In this document: positions 61,511 to 64,000 of the stretch, piece by piece
How positions within the stretch are numbered: the first letter of the stretch is position 1
Layout of the letters: every line of letters starts with the position of its first letter
NCBI RefSeq assembly: GCF_005144865.1
Contig: NZ_SWFM01000002.1
Span: 372,001-436,000 of the forward strand
Direction of reading: 5' to 3'
From: Guptibacillus hwajinpoensis
Lineage (GTDB): Bacteria > Bacillota > Bacilli > Bacillales > Guptibacillaceae
DNA: 64,000 bases
Program-made: the position numbers and the translations under genes
The notes under the pieces: generated by a model
What the model saw: only the letters and a program-made list of their open reading frames with translations
Databases searched by the model: none
What the model was told of the DNA's origin: nothing

Positions 61511-62331
61511 TGGTTCAATCACTAAGAAAGATGCCTTTATACATAGTGGGGCTTTTGCTGCTCATTTTCACTGGTTACCCATTTGTGTACATGATCTCGA
61601 CTTCATTAAAAGATAAGAGCGCGTTCTTTGAAGAACCATTTGCGATTTTAGGGTCAATTGAGTTAGGAAACTATGCTGACGTATTCCAAATGGGTTTAAC
61701 ACGCTACTTTTTGAATAGCATTCTTGTTTCAGTAGCAGCTGTTGTAGCAGTCATGTTAATTGCTGCTTTAGCTAGCTATCCATTGAGCAGAATGAACTAT
61801 CGATTTAATCGTGCTCTATTTCTCCTATTTATTTCGGGTATGATGCTTCCGATTCATGCCACACTTATTCCAATTTTTAAATTATCTCAGAATATGGGTC
61901 TGTACGATTCATTGCTTGCTCTTCTTGGGCCCTACATTGCTTTCAGTCTACCAATTTCCATTTTCATATTAACGCAATTTATGCAGGAAATTCCGAAGTC
62001 ATTGGAAGAGGCTGCGAAAATCGATGGTTGCTCTCATTTTGGGATCTTTTGGCGTATTATTCTCCCGATGTTAACACCTGCCCTCATGACCGTTTTCATT
62101 TATAACTTTATTCATCTCTGGAACGAATTTATCTTTGCACTTGTTCTCGTTTCCAGTCCTGAAAACATGACTTTGCCACTTGGTCTACAGGACTTTTATG
62201 GCGAGTTTTCGGTTAACGTACCTGGATTGATGGCAGCATTAACACTTGCGAGTCTACCAATGCTTGTTGTGTATCTCTTTTCACAAGAAAAGGTAGTAAA
62301 AGGACTAACAGGTGGTGCAGTAAAAGGATAG
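61510..62331 (+). CDS. ABC sugar transporter permease, MalG/UgpE type
   Basis: A 273-residue permease with six membrane helices and EAA loop LEEAAKIDGCSHFGIFWRII (about 162-181). Starts on the last base of the previous stop codon. Partner channel subunit; the ATPase must be encoded elsewhere. Confidence 0.93.
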   Translation: MVQSLRKMPLYIVGLLLLIFTGYPFVYMISTSLKDKSAFFEEPFAILGSIELGNYADVFQMGLTRYFLNSILVSVAAVVAVMLIAALASYPLSRMNYRFNRALFLLFISGMMLPIHATLIPIFKLSQNMGLYDSLLALLGPYIAFSLPISIFILTQFMQEIPKSLEEAAKIDGCSHFGIFWRIILPMLTPALMTVFIYNFIHLWNEFIFALVLVSSPENMTLPLGLQDFYGEFSVNVPGLMAALTLASLPMLVVYLFSQEKVVKGLTGGAVKG

Positions 62332-62356
62332 GAAGATTCAAGAGGAGTGAGAATCA

Positions 62357-63445
62357 ATGGACAAAACTAGAATTGGTGTAATAGGTTGCGGAAACATTAG
62401 TGACATTTATTTAAAAAACTTACGAGAGCTTGAAGGTCTTGAAGTGGTTGCTATAGCAGATCTTTACTATGATAAGGCCATTGAGAAAGCAAGGGAATAT
62501 GCCATTCCCGAAGTGCTTGAAGTGGATCAACTACTGGAAGACAAATCGATAAATCTTGTTATCAATCTAACGATACCGGCAGCGCATGCGGATGTTAGTC
62601 TACGCGCTTTAGAATCTGGGAAACACGTCTATGTAGAGAAACCACTTGCGATATCGCTAGAAGATGGAAAAAGGGTATTAGCCAAAGCGGAGGAAAAAGG
62701 CTTGCTAGTCGGATCGGCACCAGATACGTTTCTTGGTGGAGGATTACAAACGTGCAAAAAGCTCATTGAGGATGGTGCAATAGGTGAACCTATTGCTGCA
62801 ACAGCTTTTATGATGGGACATGGACCTGAGAGTTGGCATCCAGATCCAGAATTTTTCTATCGAGTTGGAGCAGGACCAATGTTTGATATGGGGCCATACT
62901 ATTTAACTGCGCTTATTAATTTGATTGGACCTGTCCGTCGTTTGACAGGGTCTGCGAGGGTCACCTCTCCTGAACGAAAAATAACTAGTGAGCCTAAATT
63001 TGGTGAAAAAATTAAAGTGGAAACACCCACGCATGTAGCGGGAATTATCGATTTTGAAAATGGAGCGATTGGAACGCTGGTTACTAGCTTTGACGTATGG
63101 GGATCGAAAACTCCTTTTCTAGAAATCTATGGAACGGAAGGATCATTAAGTGTACCCGATCCTAATACGTTTGGCGGACCTGTTTTGTTGAGGAAATCTG
63201 GTGAATTGGAATGGGTTGAAGTGGCTTTTACCCACGGTTCTATCGAAAATAGCCGAGGAATCGGTGTTATTGATATGGTAAATGCTTTGAAATCAGGGAG
63301 GCTTCATCGAGCAAGTGGGGAGCTTGCTTATCATGTGCTCGAAATCATGCATGGCATTCATGAGTCTTCTTTGAAAGGTGAACATTATCATATGACAAGT
63401 ACTTGCCGACAGCCTGAATCGTTGCCGAGTAGCATTTTATCTTAA
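62357..63445 (+). CDS. Gfo/Idh/MocA-family oxidoreductase
   Basis: A 362-residue NAD(P)-dependent dehydrogenase: Rossmann loop GVIGCGNISDIYLKNL (about 7-22), catalytic-lysine motif HVYVEKPLAISLE (about 90) and a C-terminal alpha/beta domain. It oxidises or reduces a sugar or cyclitol hydroxyl. RBS AGAGGAGTGAGA. Co-directional with the isomerase and importer, hence part of the same catabolic route. Confidence 0.92.
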   Translation: MDKTRIGVIGCGNISDIYLKNLRELEGLEVVAIADLYYDKAIEKAREYAIPEVLEVDQLLEDKSINLVINLTIPAAHADVSLRALESGKHVYVEKPLAISLEDGKRVLAKAEEKGLLVGSAPDTFLGGGLQTCKKLIEDGAIGEPIAATAFMMGHGPESWHPDPEFFYRVGAGPMFDMGPYYLTALINLIGPVRRLTGSARVTSPERKITSEPKFGEKIKVETPTHVAGIIDFENGAIGTLVTSFDVWGSKTPFLEIYGTEGSLSVPDPNTFGGPVLLRKSGELEWVEVAFTHGSIENSRGIGVIDMVNALKSGRLHRASGELAYHVLEIMHGIHESSLKGEHYHMTSTCRQPESLPSSILS

Positions 63446-63468
63446 TAAAGATGATGGAGGGATAGGAT

Positions 63469-64000
63469 ATGGACAAAGTGAAAGTAGCTGTTATCGGATG
63501 TGGGAGCATTGCGAGACGCCGGCATCTACCTGAGTATCATGCTGAGGAAAATGTAGAGATTGTAGCGGTGTGTGATGTTGTGAAAGAACGTGCTGAAGAA
63601 ATGGCGCGTGTATACGGTGGTACAGCTTATACGGATTATCGTAAGTTACTGGAAGATAGTGAAATTGATGCAGTGAGCGTTTGCTTACCTAACGCTTTGC
63701 ATGCACCTGTTTCTATTGCGGCGTTGAATGCCGGAAAGCACGTTCTATGTGAAAAGCCCATGGCAACCTCACAAGAGGAAGCAGAAGCGATGGTTCAATC
63801 AGCGAAAGTAAACGATCGCAAACTAATGATTGCACATAATCAGCGATTTGTAGCATCTCATTCGAAAGCAAAGGAGCTTATTGAGAGCGGAGATATTGGA
63901 AGAATATATAGCTTCAGAACCACATTCGGTCATCCAGGACCAGAGCAATGGAGTATTGATGGAGCAACAAGCTGGTTTTTCGATAAGGAGCGAGCTTTTA
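63469..64000 (+). CDS. Gfo/Idh/MocA-family oxidoreductase (5' part)
   Basis: The first 177 codons of a second family member: AVIGCGSIARRRHLPEYHAE (about 7-26), CLPNALHAPVSIAALNAGKH and LCEKPMATSQEEAEAMVQSA with the catalytic lysine near 95. ATG 63469 with GGAGGGAT 4-6 nt upstream, 23 bases after the previous gene. The frame is open to the window edge, so the 3' end is missing. Two different members in tandem suggest successive or paired redox steps. Confidence 0.9.
   Translation, partial: MDKVKVAVIGCGSIARRRHLPEYHAEENVEIVAVCDVVKERAEEMARVYGGTAYTDYRKLLEDSEIDAVSVCLPNALHAPVSIAALNAGKHVLCEKPMATSQEEAEAMVQSAKVNDRKLMIAHNQRFVASHSKAKELIESGDIGRIYSFRTTFGHPGPEQWSIDGATSWFFDKERAF

Overview
The window looks like chromosome of a low-GC Gram-positive spore former of the Bacillaceae, probably a marine or halotolerant relative of Bacillus/Pseudalkalibacillus. 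This is inferred from strong GGAGG-type ribosome binding sites, frequent TTG/GTG starts, cre-like and LacI operators, a SinR-type regulator, a LysM-GH18 spore-type hydrolase and the DUF1659/DUF2922/YvrJ trio. The species is not identified. I saw no rRNA, tRNA, CRISPR array or intact transposase.

Layout of 1-33 kb (mixed metabolic and accessory genes). 0.2-4.5 kb: a LysR regulator diverging from an ATP-grasp ligase, an MFS exporter and a flavin reductase (a small peptide or metabolite module). 5.0-6.0 and 16.2-18.5 kb: three secreted M14 carboxypeptidases. 6.2-8.5 kb: an ECF sigma factor, its membrane anti-sigma factor and accessory genes, with a textbook ECF promoter. 8.9-14.6 kb: a LacI-controlled fructan ABC importer with a GH32 fructosidase. 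15-23.7 kb: a lipoprotein, a secreted DUF6454-like protein, an MFS sugar transporter and a NERD-HRDC-HRDC protein. 24.0-30.1 kb: a lipase-type protein with a long helical C-terminus, embedded among three DUF1672 lipoproteins and one unrelated lipoprotein; this resembles the reverse-domain type VII secreted lipase/immunity systems. 30.2-33.1 kb: LysM-GH18, a small membrane protein, an endonuclease/phosphatase-family protein and a broken pRiA4b-like gene. This half also carries about ten copies of a MITE-like repeat with 27-nt terminal inverted repeats around a terminator hairpin, and two copies of an array of five 20-bp units.

Layout of 33.2-57 kb (exopolysaccharide locus). It holds a flippase, chain-length regulator, degenerate tyrosine-kinase-like protein, Wzy-like polymerase, glycosyltransferases, priming phosphosugar transferase, GNAT and FemAB-like acyltransferases, aminotransferase, EpsC-like dehydratase, DUF218 protein and acyltransferase-3 proteins. 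It ends in a SinR-like regulator. SinR-type boxes (GTTCTYT) lie in matching twin-promoter modules before the flippase and before the wzz gene, so the locus appears to be a SinR-controlled biofilm matrix system. It is bracketed by inverted GC-rich repeats and is free of the MITE-like family. Inside it sit the DUF1659/DUF2922/YvrJ trio, a roughly 700-nt ORF-free region that folds into many hairpins (candidate structured RNA), cysQ and two beta-helix proteins.

Layout of 57.2-64 kb: a LacI regulator with large palindromic operators upstream of a catabolic operon (TIM-barrel isomerase, ABC sugar importer without its own ATPase, and two Gfo/Idh/MocA oxidoreductases, the last cut by the window edge).
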